DNA of 25,472 bases from DASWIP01 sp036397635 (GCA_036397635.1 DASWIP010000122.1:1-25472), one strand, 5' to 3'. Positions 1-7,449 are shown, counted from the stretch's first letter. The notes: generated by a model from the sequence alone, not told the origin. Program-made: numbers and translations.

Positions 1-666
1 GGAGCGTTGACGCTCGAGCTTGCTCGCCGCGCGCGCCACGTGATCGCGGTCGAGGTGGATCCGCGGCGCGCGGCCCGTCTTGAAGAACGGTGTCGTGGCT
101 ACGGCAACGTGCGGGTCCTCGCGTGCGACGCGCTCGAGATGCGCTTCCCTTCGCAGCCGTACCGGGTCATCGCGAATCCGCCGTTCGGGATGACGTCGAG
201 GCTGTTGCGTCGCCTGCTCGATCCCCGAGCGCGTGCGCAGCGCCTCGATCTGGTGGTGGGTGAAGGCGTGGCGCGCTTGTTCGCGTCCCGGTATCCGGGT
301 CGGCGCCTTCCCCTCGGATCCGCGCCCTGGTGGACGTTCGGATATGGGATGCGCCTGCCGGCAGCCGGCTTCACTCCCGCGCCTCGGTCGGATGCCGCGG
401 TCCTGATCGCGGGGCGGCGTTCGCCGGCGCTGCTCGCACCAAGAGAAACCGGCGCCCATGCGGCCCTGGTCCGCCTCGGCCTGTCGCGAGCCTCGATGCC
501 GCTTCGTCGCGTGTTAAGAGAGGACCTGACGGACCGAGCATGGTCGCGGTTCGCCGCTCAGCGGCGCATCGCGCGAGATGCGCGCGCGCGCGATCTCAGC
601 GGCACCGACTGGGCAGCGCTGACGGCGGTCGTGCTGCGTAGCGCGAGACGGATCGAACGAATCTGA
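1..666 (+). CDS. Erm/KsgA-family rRNA adenine N6-methyltransferase, 5' end missing
   Basis: The reading frame is open from base 1, so the N-terminus, including the start of the SAM-binding motif, lies outside the window; 221 residues are visible. The first residues (GALTLELARRA) match the end of motif I in this family. An acidic SAM-ribose contact (VEVDP, Glu codon at 52-54) and the catalytic motif IV as NPPF (175-186) follow. NPPF rather than the NLPY usual in KsgA, together with the later GYGMRLPAAGFTPAPRSDAAV region, favours the Erm-like branch found in actinobacteria. Erm enzymes methylate a 23S rRNA adenine and protect against macrolide-type antibiotics; KsgA dimethylates 16S rRNA. Which substrate applies here is inference. 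An ABC efflux-type cassette follows after 100 bp, which fits a resistance role. Confidence 0.85.
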   Translation, partial: GALTLELARRARHVIAVEVDPRRAARLEERCRGYGNVRVLACDALEMRFPSQPYRVIANPPFGMTSRLLRRLLDPRARAQRLDLVVGEGVARLFASRYPGRRLPLGSAPWWTFGYGMRLPAAGFTPAPRSDAAVLIAGRRSPALLAPRETGAHAALVRLGLSRASMPLRRVLREDLTDRAWSRFAAQRRIARDARARDLSGTDWAALTAVVLRSARRIERI

Positions 667-706
667 ACGAACCAGTTACGCCGTTTTCGAAGGACCCTGC
701 GGGCTC

Positions 707-736
707 TTGACCGGGGCTCTATATACGGGGTATACA
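707..736 (+). promoter_or_regulatory. Promoter of the padR-ABC operon
   Basis: A -35 TTGACC (707-712) and a -10 TATACA (731-736) are separated by 18 bp, in an AT-rich island unusual for this GC-rich window. The padR start codon follows 30 bp downstream. The -10 lies inside the dyad at 722-747, as expected for a repressor-controlled promoter. Assigned by consensus match only. Confidence 0.6.
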
Positions 737-747
737 TACCCGGTATA
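722..747. promoter_or_regulatory. Probable PadR operator (26-bp imperfect palindrome)
   Basis: The 26 bases read TATACGGGG on the left and CCCGGTATA on the right around a GTATACATAC centre; 22 of 26 positions are symmetric, with mismatched pairs at positions 6/21 and 13/14. It covers the -10 box and ends 19 bp before the padR start. PadR proteins commonly bind AT-containing dyads in their own promoters, so autoregulation is the natural reading. Confidence 0.6.
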
Positions 748-766
748 GACGGACGGGGGAGGCCGG

Positions 767-1339
767 ATGTCGGTGTCGATGAGCCTGCTGGCGATCCTGG
801 ACGAGGGGTCGTCGTACGGCCTGCAGTTGCGCAACGAGTTCGAAGCTCGGACGGGCGGGGTCTGGCCGCTCAACGTCGGGCAGGTCTACACGACGCTCGA
901 CCGTCTCGAGCGCGACGACTTGGTCGCCCTGCAGCCCCAACCTGAGCCGGAAGGCTCGAAGGTCTACCAGATCACCGCCGCCGGGCGCGAGCAGCTCGCC
1001 GCCTGGTTCTCGCGGCCCAGCAAGCCCAAGACGCCGTCGCGCGACGAACTGGTGCTGAAGCTCGTGATGATCTCGGGCCGGGACGCGGGATCGACCGCCG
1101 AGGTCGTCCAGGCTGAGCGGCGCGCGGCGATCGAGCTGCTCCAGGAGTACACGCTCCTGAAACGCGACGCGTCCGAGGACGCCGATCTTGGTTGGCTGTT
1201 CCTGGTCGACTCGCTGATCTTCCAGGCCGAGGCGCGCGTGCGATGGCTCGACGCGTGCGAGGAGCGGCTGGCGCGCATGCGCCCGCGGTCCACGACGACG
1301 CCGGCACCGGCGTCTCAGCCCAGCGAGGTGAGGAAATGA
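767..1339 (+). CDS. PadR-family transcriptional regulator
   Basis: This 190-residue protein has the PadR winged-helix domain at about residues 1-85 (SLLAILDEGSSYGLQL, then QVYTTLDRLERDDLV and a KVYQITAAGREQL wing) and a helical C-terminal dimerisation half (about 90-180), which is the long PadR-s1/AphA-like form. ATG 767 follows a GGGGGAGG ribosome site. The stop overlaps the next start as ATGA (1336-1339), so the regulator is translationally coupled to the ABC ATPase. PadR proteins usually repress an adjacent efflux operon and release DNA when they bind a toxic ligand; this arrangement fits that model. The ligand cannot be told from sequence. Confidence 0.93.
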   Translation: MSVSMSLLAILDEGSSYGLQLRNEFEARTGGVWPLNVGQVYTTLDRLERDDLVALQPQPEPEGSKVYQITAAGREQLAAWFSRPSKPKTPSRDELVLKLVMISGRDAGSTAEVVQAERRAAIELLQEYTLLKRDASEDADLGWLFLVDSLIFQAEARVRWLDACEERLARMRPRSTTTPAPASQPSEVRK

Positions 1340-2046
1340 TCCTGCAGATGACCGAGGTCACGCGCATCCATGGGTCGGGCCATACGGCTGTCGAAGCGCT
1401 CCGCGACGTCACGCTCGGCGTCGCCGCCGGTGAGCTGGTCGCCGTGATGGGTCCGAGCGGGTCGGGCAAGACCACCCTGCTGTCGATCGCCGGGGGGCTG
1501 GACCATCCGGCCGCAGGCAGCGTCAAGGTCGAAGGCACCGAGATATCGACGCTCGACGCCTCCGAGCTGGCGCGCTTACGTCGCCAGCGCGTCGGCTACG
1601 TCTTCCAGCAGCTCAACCTGATCGAAGGTCTCACCGCCGCCGAGAACGTCTCGCTTCCCCTCGAGCTCGACGGCATCGGCCGCAAGGAGGCGCGCGCCGC
1701 GGCGTTGCGCGTGCTTTCGACCGTCGGGATCGAGCAGCTCGCCGACCGCTTTCCGCAGGACCTCTCCGGCGGCGAGCAGCAACGCGTCGCGATCGCGCGC
1801 GCGACCGTGGGCGAACGCTCGCTGCTGCTCGCCGATGAGCCGACCGGCGCGCTCGACTCGATCACCGGCGAGAGCGTGCTGCGGCTGCTGCGCGCGCACT
1901 GCGACAACGGCGGCGCGTCGGTGCTGGTCACCCACGACGCGCGCTTCGCTGCGTGGGCGGATCGCGTCGTGTTCCTCCGCGACGGCCGCCTCATCGACGA
2001 GACCACCTCGCCATCCGGTCCAGAGACGCTGTTGGTCCCACGATGA
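1336..2046 (+). CDS. ABC transporter ATP-binding protein (MacB/LolD-type)
   Basis: The 236-residue nucleotide-binding subunit has all the expected motifs: Walker A GPSGSGKTT (39-47), Q-loop Gln91 (VFQQLNL), signature LSGGEQQ (143-149), Walker B LLLADEP with catalytic Glu168, D-loop ALD (172-174) and switch His200. The sequence around GPSGSGKTTLL and DEPTGALDS is typical of the MacB/LolD/FtsE family that pairs with FtsX-like permeases. I chose ATG 1336 because it follows GAGGTGAGGA and overlaps the padR stop; a longer open frame upstream is only a shadow of padR. Its stop overlaps the permease start (ATGA at 2043-2046). Confidence 0.95.
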   Translation: MILQMTEVTRIHGSGHTAVEALRDVTLGVAAGELVAVMGPSGSGKTTLLSIAGGLDHPAAGSVKVEGTEISTLDASELARLRRQRVGYVFQQLNLIEGLTAAENVSLPLELDGIGRKEARAAALRVLSTVGIEQLADRFPQDLSGGEQQRVAIARATVGERSLLLADEPTGALDSITGESVLRLLRAHCDNGGASVLVTHDARFAAWADRVVFLRDGRLIDETTSPSGPETLLVPR

Positions 2047-4661
2047 TGACGCGAGCAGCGCTGCGCGCGTGCGCGCGCGTCGCGTGGCGGCAGGCGAAGC
2101 GCGCGCCGGGCCGAAGCGCGCTCGTGATCACGATGGTCGGGTTGCCGATCGCTGCGTTGACGCTCGGCGCCACGTTGATCCGAACGGCGGTGCCGACGCT
2201 CGAGGAGCACGTTTACGGCCAGATGGGATCGGCGGAGCTGCGGGTGTATCCGCAAGCTCCCGATGTGGATGCGCGCGCGCTCGAAGCGCTGCTGCCGGCA
2301 GGGTCGCGCGTCGTTGTCGTGCAGCAATGGAACCGGACCGAGGTCGTCGACGGCACGCTGGTCTACGCGTCTGTGTGGGAGCCGTCGATCCCGATCGATC
2401 AGCCGCCGATACCAGGCTTGTACGAGCTCATGGACGGGCGCGCGCCGACGCGTCCCGGCGAGGCGGCCGTCGATCCGCGGATGCTCGAGATCTACCGGGT
2501 CGGGATCGGGGACGAACTGACGATCGGCGAGATGACGTTCCGCGTCGTTGGGGTCGCTGCTCGACCGTTGCAGATGTGGGAGCCCCTCGTCGCCGTCGCG
2601 CCCGGCACCCTGCCACCGGTGGATCCACACGCCGTCGGCACGTTCCTGAATGGCGTGCTGATCGATCTGCCCGACGGCGCCGATGTTGCGGCGGCCGAGT
2701 CGGCGCTCGTTGAGCACCTCATCGGAGACATCGTCGCAGGTGGCTTCATGCGGGATCGAGCCGAAGCCGAATACTACGCAGCCGAGGCGATCACGACGCG
2801 CGAGGAGGTCGCTGCTCAGATGCTCAACGACGCGCCCGTGCTGACCGGCGTCTCGTTCGCCGGGACCGCGCTCGCGTTGTTCGCGACCGGCTTGATCGCT
2901 GCGGCAGCGTTCGCCGTCGGCATCCGCCGCCAGTTGCGGATGCTCGGCCTCGTTGGTGCGACCGGGGGAGAGCCGAGGCACGTGCGCGCGGTCGTGCTGC
3001 TCGGCGGAACGACGCTCGGGATGGTCGGCGCGGGCATCGGCGTCGCCGTCGGCGTCGCCGGCGCGTACGGGGTCACGCCGCATCTTCATCGGTACATCCA
3101 CGCCCTGCCGGGCCCGGTCGCCCTGCATCTGCCGACCCTCCTCGGAGCAGCGCTGCTCGGCGTCATCGCCGCGACCGCAGCCGCTGCGTGGCCCGCCCGC
3201 ATCGCCGCGCGCGTCTCCACGCTCGATTCGCTCGCGGCGCGCCTGCCCGCACCGAAGCCGCCGGGCCGCCTCGCGCGGCGCGGTCTGGTGGTCGCCGGGC
3301 TCGGCGCCGTGCTGACGGCGAGCGGGTTCTCGCAGGACAACGACGTGATCCCCGGGGTCGGCCTCGTGTTGATGGTCAGCGGCTTCCTCGTGTCGGTGCC
3401 GCTGCTGATGAGCGTCGCCGGCCGGTTCGCGCCACGCATGCCGACCGCGACACGGCTCGCGGTGCGCGACACCGCGCGCCATGGTCGCCGCACCGGTACG
3501 GCGATCGCGGCGGCTGCGCTCGCGCTGATGGTGCCCGTCGGCGTCGCGGCGCTCTCGTTGAGCGAGGAGGCCTATCAGGCGCGCAAGGCGCCGCTCGGGG
3601 ACGATCACCTCTTGATCGGGAGGTACGAGGAGGACGTGTTCGAGCATGTGGCAGTCCCTGACAGCGTGCCCGCGGCGGTCCGTGAGGCGCTGCCGGGCGC
3701 CATCATCGTGCGGATCCGTCACGCGGTCTTCGACCCTCAGGTCCATCCGACCCTGGTGGAACGCGGCGGGCGAACCTTCGCCGAGCCGGCGACCATCGCC
3801 CGAGCGGTCTCGCATCACGCCGACCGCGACGGCTCGTCGTCCTTCGGCTACGAAGCCTCGTCGCTCTGGGTCGGCGGAGCCGAGCTCTTGCGCGCGCTGC
3901 ACGCGGAAGACGGCATCCCCGCGCTCGAGGCGGGCACGATCGTCGGCATCGGACCGGGATCCGTGCAGGACGGCATGGTGCAGCTACACCTGCCACCCGA
4001 CGGCAGCGACGAACTGCAACTGCGGGACGTGCCCGCCGTCGAGGCGGGTTCGATCGCACGCGAGGGTGACTTCCTCATCCCGAGGTACGTCATCTCCGAG
4101 GACGGCGCGCGCGCGCTCGATCTCCTCCCCGGATGGGCACCCATGTACGGTCCCGCCCACGATCTGCTCGTCGCCACCGGGCAGCCGCTGAACGGCGAGC
4201 TGATCGGAACCGTCAAAGAGATCGCTTCGGCGGATCCCACGATCTTCGTTCAGACCGCCGAGGATTTCCTGCCCCAGTTCGATGCGGCCAGACTCGCCGC
4301 GACCGGCGGAGCCGCCGTCGTCGCGCTCGCCATCGTCGCTGTCACCGTGGCGCTCGTCTCCGCCGAAGCGCGCCGCGACCAAGCGATCCTCGTCGCCGTC
4401 GGAGCAACGCCGCGCGCGCGGCGCAGGATCGCAGCCGCGCGCGCCGGCCTCGTCGGCGCGCTCGCCGGCGGGATCGCCGTACCCGCCGGATTCTCGCCCA
4501 TCGCCGTGATGCAGCTATCCAGACCCGACGACTTCCCCGTCATCGTGCCGTGGATCCCGATCGCCGTCGTGCTGTTCCTCGTGCCCGCCATCGCCGCCGG
4601 ATGGGGCTGGCTCACCTCGCGCGCGCCCCGGTCATCCGCGTTGCTGCAGCCGGTCGCTTAG
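2043..4661 (+). CDS. FtsX/MacB-family ABC transporter permease
   Basis: This is an 872-residue membrane protein with the two-FtsX-domain layout. A first helix lies at about 26-45, followed by a long extracytoplasmic region (about 50-260). The first FtsX core lies at about 265-400 with three helices and a cytoplasmic RRQLRMLGLVGATGGEPRHV loop. Helices follow at about 415-460 and 480-510, then a second extracytoplasmic region (about 515-745) and a C-terminal FtsX core (about 750-865) with the ARRDQAILVAVGATPRARRR loop. Such permeases do not pump solutes through a channel; MacB-type pairs drive extracytoplasmic export by mechanotransmission. Antibiotic, peptide or lipid are all possible substrates. 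Its stop overlaps the convergent vapC stop by 4 bp (4658-4661). Confidence 0.92.
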   Translation: MMTRAALRACARVAWRQAKRAPGRSALVITMVGLPIAALTLGATLIRTAVPTLEEHVYGQMGSAELRVYPQAPDVDARALEALLPAGSRVVVVQQWNRTEVVDGTLVYASVWEPSIPIDQPPIPGLYELMDGRAPTRPGEAAVDPRMLEIYRVGIGDELTIGEMTFRVVGVAARPLQMWEPLVAVAPGTLPPVDPHAVGTFLNGVLIDLPDGADVAAAESALVEHLIGDIVAGGFMRDRAEAEYYAAEAITTREEVAAQMLNDAPVLTGVSFAGTALALFATGLIAAAAFAVGIRRQLRMLGLVGATGGEPRHVRAVVLLGGTTLGMVGAGIGVAVGVAGAYGVTPHLHRYIHALPGPVALHLPTLLGAALLGVIAATAAAAWPARIAARVSTLDSLAARLPAPKPPGRLARRGLVVAGLGAVLTASGFSQDNDVIPGVGLVLMVSGFLVSVPLLMSVAGRFAPRMPTATRLAVRDTARHGRRTGTAIAAAALALMVPVGVAALSLSEEAYQARKAPLGDDHLLIGRYEEDVFEHVAVPDSVPAAVREALPGAIIVRIRHAVFDPQVHPTLVERGGRTFAEPATIARAVSHHADRDGSSSFGYEASSLWVGGAELLRALHAEDGIPALEAGTIVGIGPGSVQDGMVQLHLPPDGSDELQLRDVPAVEAGSIAREGDFLIPRYVISEDGARALDLLPGWAPMYGPAHDLLVATGQPLNGELIGTVKEIASADPTIFVQTAEDFLPQFDAARLAATGGAAVVALAIVAVTVALVSAEARRDQAILVAVGATPRARRRIAAARAGLVGALAGGIAVPAGFSPIAVMQLSRPDDFPVIVPWIPIAVVLFLVPAIAAGWGWLTSRAPRSSALLQPVA

Positions 4662-5053
4662 ATCTCTTCGACGCGTTCGATGCCGTCGATGCGATCGAGG
4701 CGCCGATCGAACGAAGCGATGGTTTCGATGCCCGAGAGTTCCGCGAAGGCAACCAGGTAGGCCTCGGCGAAGTCGAGCCTGGCGGTCTCGTACAGCTCGA
4801 GCGCGCGCAGCAGCAGATCGTGGTCGACGACCGCGATCGCGCGGAAGGCCAGCACCGAGCGCATGGTCGATGCGATCTGCGCGCGCGGCTGGCCATACAC
4901 GGACTCGAGCACGTACACGATCTCCGCACACACCAGGTCCACCAGGACGAGTCGCTCGGCGGTGCGAAGCAGCGTGGCTGCCTTGCGTGCCTGGCCGGGA
5001 GGATCGCTGGTCAGGTAGCGAACGACGATGTTTGTGTCGAGCAGCGCGTTCAT
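4658..5053 (-). CDS. vapC: VapC-type PIN-domain ribonuclease toxin
   Basis: This 131-residue PIN domain has the acidic metal-binding set: Asp6 in LLDTN, Glu44 in CAEIV, Asp94 with Glu97 in LDFAEAY, and Asp116 in SFD. VapC toxins are Mg-dependent endoribonucleases that cleave specific tRNA or rRNA sites. I start the gene at ATG 5053, which overlaps the vapB stop as ATGA (5050-5053). A longer open frame to 5119 would run back through vapB and lacks a PIN-like N-terminus. The third acidic position reads DFAEA where many PIN proteins have DFxDA, a conservative change. It is convergent with the ABC permease, with overlapping stop codons. Confidence 0.92.
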   Translation of the reverse strand: MNALLDTNIVVRYLTSDPPGQARKAATLLRTAERLVLVDLVCAEIVYVLESVYGQPRAQIASTMRSVLAFRAIAVVDHDLLLRALELYETARLDFAEAYLVAFAELSGIETIASFDRRLDRIDGIERVEEI

Positions 5054-5301
5054 CGCCGCGCGGCGGTGCGGCGACGCCAGGTCTCGGCCTTGATCCGGTC
5101 CCAAGATGCGCCCCTCCACTCAGGGGGAACCGGTACGGATCCTCCGAGGTCGAGCAGGTCCGGCACCTTGGCGAGCAGCGCTCTGCCGCGGCGCACACGG
5201 AAGATCACCTCGTCACCGGTCTGCAGCCCGAGCGCGTCCCGGACTGCTTTCGGGATCGTGATCTGACCCCTCGACGAAACCACTGCCGGCACGTCCACCA
5301 C
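5050..5301 (-). CDS. vapB: VapB-type antitoxin, AbrB/SpoVT fold
   Basis: The 83-residue protein has an N-terminal AbrB/MazE swapped-hairpin DNA-binding domain (about 5-48: VSSRGQITIPKAVRDALGL, then GDEVIFRV). Its C-terminal half is Pro/Trp/Arg-rich (PPEWRGASWDRIKAETW) and should wrap and inhibit VapC. The start is GTG at 5301, preceded on the minus strand by AAGGAG with a 5-base gap. The antitoxin and toxin are co-transcribed and translationally coupled. The complex should repress its own promoter through the inverted repeat just upstream. Confidence 0.92.
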   Translation of the reverse strand: MVDVPAVVSSRGQITIPKAVRDALGLQTGDEVIFRVRRGRALLAKVPDLLDLGGSVPVPPEWRGASWDRIKAETWRRRTAARR

Positions 5302-5304
5302 TCA

Positions 5305-5337
5305 ATCTCCTTACTATCGAGCACACAGTAAGGAGAT
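5305..5337. promoter_or_regulatory. vapBC operator, perfect 11-bp inverted repeat
   Basis: ATCTCCTTACT (5305-5315) and AGTAAGGAGAT (5327-5337) are perfect inverted repeats with an 11-base spacer. Their centres are 22 bp apart, two helical turns, suiting two AbrB-type dimers on one DNA face. One arm contains the vapB ribosome-binding site and the other touches the -10 box, so VapBC binding would cover the whole start region. Confidence 0.75.
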
Positions 5338-5364
5338 GATAGAACCGAGCTGTGCCCTATTCAA
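5336..5364 (-). promoter_or_regulatory. vapBC promoter
   Basis: Read on the minus strand, a -35 TTGAAT (plus-strand 5359-5364) and a -10 TATCAT (5336-5341) are separated by exactly 17 bp. The predicted start near 5329 gives a leader of about 28 bases before the vapB GTG. The -10 overlaps the distal operator arm. Consensus match only, but placement and spacing are strong. Confidence 0.65.
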
Positions 5365-5485
5365 GGGGCCGAGCCCTGTTCGGGACGAACGAGAACAGTG
5401 CGTGGATGGACTCGATCGGGCCGAGGTCGACACCCGGGGTGTCCCGGTAAACCTCGTTCCCTGCTCGACCCGGAGCGCGGATCCG

Positions 5486-5497
5486 TTCGCATGCGAA
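5486..5497. promoter_or_regulatory. Perfect 12-bp palindrome upstream of the amidase pair
   Basis: TTCGCATGCGAA is perfectly symmetric and sits 61 bp before the small gene at 5558, in the 192-bp stretch between the vapBC promoter and that gene. It could be a repressor site. No clear promoter was found beside it, so the role is speculative. Confidence 0.3.
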
Positions 5498-5557
5498 TGA
5501 CATCGGCCCGGCCGGGCGAGGCAGGAGCCGCGCGCGCGGGCGTCGAAGCTCCGACCC

Positions 5558-5791
5558 ATGGCACGCAGGGGGAAGCTGGCCGGCGAGCTGCTCGCGGACC
5601 TGGTCGGAAGCGCGCAGGTATCACCCGAGCCGTTGCCGCCGCGCGCGCGCAACGGTGGCACCGACCCCGAGTCGGTGGTCGAGCTGCTCGCCTACGACAT
5701 CCCGTTCCGGACCGAACCGGCGGTTGGCATGGTGTTCCCGCCCGGGGCAGAGGGACGCGCGGCCGGCCGCGCCGACGACGATGCCGAGTAG
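5558..5791 (+). CDS. Small protein of unknown function, coupled to the amidase
   Basis: The 77-residue frame has strongly GC-biased third codon positions and ends 11 bases inside the next gene (overlap 5781-5791), both signs of a real gene. It has no signal peptide or membrane segment. A middle stretch, ESVVELLAYDIPFRTEP, is followed by a short VGMVFPPG motif and an acidic/Ala-Gly tail. ATG 5558 is the only usable start in frame, and no good ribosome site precedes it. I do not recognise the family. Some amidase-signature enzymes work with a small partner (GatC with GatA, AtzG with AtzE); the layout here is similar, but no sequence likeness to those partners is evident. Confidence 0.6.
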   Translation: MARRGKLAGELLADLVGSAQVSPEPLPPRARNGGTDPESVVELLAYDIPFRTEPAVGMVFPPGAEGRAAGRADDDAE

Positions 5792-7325
5792 ACGCGACGT
5801 TCTGCGCGCCGGGGTCGCCGGAGCCGGAGCCTGGCTGGGCGGGCTTCGTGTGGCCGAGCTGCTCGCGGCGGTACCCGACACCGGCGGAACACCGTTCACG
5901 CCATCCTCGGGCGGTGCGATCGAGAGCCGCGACGATCTCGCCTACCTGACGATCGCGCAGGCATCTCGGATGATCGCCGCCGGCGAGATCACGCCGACCG
6001 ATCTGGTCGAGGCGTGCCTCGCGCGCGTTGAGCGGCACGATCCGACGATCCAGGCTTACCTCGAGCTGACCGCGCGGCAGGCGCGCGCGGAGGCAGCCGA
6101 CGCCACCGCGGAGATCCGCCGAGGCGGACCCCGCTCACCACTGCACGGCATACCGATCGCGCACAAGGACCTCTACGACGTCGCCGGCTTGCGCACAACC
6201 GCGGGATCGCAGGTGCTCGCGGATTCCGAGGCGGCGCGACGCGACGCGACGGTCGTGCATCGGCTGCGCCGCGCCGGCGCGATCATGCTCGGCAAGACCA
6301 ACACGCACGAGTTCGCGTTCGGCGTGTGGACGCCGCCCACCTCGAACCCGTGGGACACGTCGCGCGTGCCCGGCGGCTCGAGCGGCGGTTCGGCCGCCGC
6401 ACTGGCCGGCGGCATGACCCTGGGCGCGACCGGCTCGGACACCGGCGGCTCGCTGCGCATCCCGTCATCGCTGTGCAACACCGCGACGATCAAGCCGACC
6501 TACGGACGATGCAGCCGAGCGGGCGTGGTGCCGCTGGCGTGGACGCTGGATCACACCGGCCCGATGGCGCGCGCGATCGAGGATTGCGCGCTCATGCTCA
6601 ACGTGATCGCGGGGCCCGACGACGCCGACCCGACCACCGCCGACGTCCGCGTCCCCGACTTCACCGCCGGACTGGCCGACGGCGTCGCCGGCATGCGCAT
6701 CGGCGTGCCCTCGACCGTGTTCTTCGACGGCGCCGAAGCCGAGGTGGAGGCGCTGGTGCGCGCGGCCGTGCCGGTGCTGGAACGTCTCGGCGCTGAGGTC
6801 GTCACGTTCGATCCGCCCGACACGCAGTACGCGGCCGCGAGCGCCTACCTGGTGATCCAGCTCACCGAACCGCTCGCCGCGCACGAGCACTACCTGAGGC
6901 AGCGACCGCAGGACTATCAGCAGCAGACCCAGGTCTTGCTGGGGCTCGGCGCGGGGTTCCACGGCCAGCACTACGTGCGCGCGCAGCGCCTGCGCACGAT
7001 CAACATCCAGCAGTGGCTCCAGATCTTCGAGCGCGTCGACGCGGTGCTGACGCCGACCGTGCCGCGGGTCGCACCGCCCAAGCAGGAGGCGATGGTCTCG
7101 GGCGTGTTCGAACTGGTGAACTACACGAGCGCGTTCGACTTCAACGGGTTCCCGAGCGTGTCGGTGCCTGCCGGGTTCGGCGAGACCACGGGCATGCCGG
7201 CCGGGTTGATGCTCAGCGCGCGCCCGTTCGACGAGCAGCGCCTGCTGCGGATCGCCTACGCCTACCAGCAGGCGACCGGGTTCGGCGCGCGCAGGCCGCC
7301 GCTCGACGTGACGATCCAGCGCTAA
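5781..7325 (+). CDS. Tat-exported amidase-signature hydrolase
   Basis: This 514-residue enzyme starts with a twin-arginine signal (SRRDVLRAG at 3-11, then an Ala/Gly/Leu-rich stretch to about 30). The frame is open further upstream, but ATG 5781 places the Tat motif at the N-terminus. The amidase-signature catalytic triad is complete: Lys129 (AHKDLYD), cis-Ser200 (PGGSSGGS) and nucleophile Ser224 (DTGGSLRIPS). The 24-residue spacing between the two serines equals that in FAAH. The family cleaves amide bonds in aryl amides, peptide amides, fatty amides or Gln/Asn; export argues against a role in tRNA amidation. No ribosome site is obvious, so translation probably depends on the overlapping small gene. 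A 47-bp tandem duplication begins in the last 43 bases. Confidence 0.93.
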   Translation: MPSRRDVLRAGVAGAGAWLGGLRVAELLAAVPDTGGTPFTPSSGGAIESRDDLAYLTIAQASRMIAAGEITPTDLVEACLARVERHDPTIQAYLELTARQARAEAADATAEIRRGGPRSPLHGIPIAHKDLYDVAGLRTTAGSQVLADSEAARRDATVVHRLRRAGAIMLGKTNTHEFAFGVWTPPTSNPWDTSRVPGGSSGGSAAALAGGMTLGATGSDTGGSLRIPSSLCNTATIKPTYGRCSRAGVVPLAWTLDHTGPMARAIEDCALMLNVIAGPDDADPTTADVRVPDFTAGLADGVAGMRIGVPSTVFFDGAEAEVEALVRAAVPVLERLGAEVVTFDPPDTQYAAASAYLVIQLTEPLAAHEHYLRQRPQDYQQQTQVLLGLGAGFHGQHYVRAQRLRTINIQQWLQIFERVDAVLTPTVPRVAPPKQEAMVSGVFELVNYTSAFDFNGFPSVSVPAGFGETTGMPAGLMLSARPFDEQRLLRIAYAYQQATGFGARRPPLDVTIQR

Positions 7326-7376
7326 GTCCCGGCGCGCGCAGGCCGCCGCTCGACGTGACGATCCAGCGCTGAGTCC
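7283..7376. repeat. 47-bp tandem duplication across the amidase stop codon
   Basis: Bases 7283-7329 and 7330-7376 are identical except for one base (A at 7324, G at 7371). The unit contains the last 13 amidase codons, the stop and a few bases after it; the substitution makes the first copy end in TAA and the second in TGA. The period is not a multiple of three, so the second copy is not translated in frame. It looks like a recent slippage or unequal-crossover duplication. Confidence 0.95.
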
Positions 7377-7405
7377 CCCCTGGGCTCGGCCTCTTGACGT
7401 GGAGT

Positions 7406-7440
7406 GGGTGGCCGTGAGGCGCGCTCGCTCACGGCCACCC
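7406..7440. terminator. Bidirectional hairpin between convergent genes
   Basis: GGGTGGCCGTGAG (7406-7418) and CTCACGGCCACCC (7428-7440) pair perfectly over 13 bp around a 9-base loop. It sits between the amidase end and the end of the minus-strand membrane gene. No T-run follows on either strand, so it would act as a non-canonical terminator or 3'-end stabiliser, common in high-GC actinobacteria. Confidence 0.65.
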
Positions 7441-7449
7441 GCCTCGGAT

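Noticed and set aside
1596..3902. 768-codon open frame on the minus strand opposite the ABC genes
   Set aside because: It is a high-GC antisense shadow: the plus strand holds a complete ABC ATPase and permease with all motifs, while the antisense product is Arg/His/Asp-rich low-complexity sequence.
4658..5119. Longer vapC starting at 5119
   Set aside because: The added 22 residues lie inside vapB and the PIN fold begins at the downstream ATG, which overlaps the vapB stop.
5336..5506. Short plus-strand frame beginning at ATG 5336 beside AAGGAG
   Set aside because: The AAGGAG directly abuts the ATG, leaving no spacing; the site is the operator arm of vapBC and codon bias downstream is not gene-like.
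7013..7372. 119-codon plus-strand frame ending in the second copy of the duplication
   Set aside because: It is out of frame with the amidase, and its end resembles the amidase C-terminus only because the 47-bp repeat shifts the frame.
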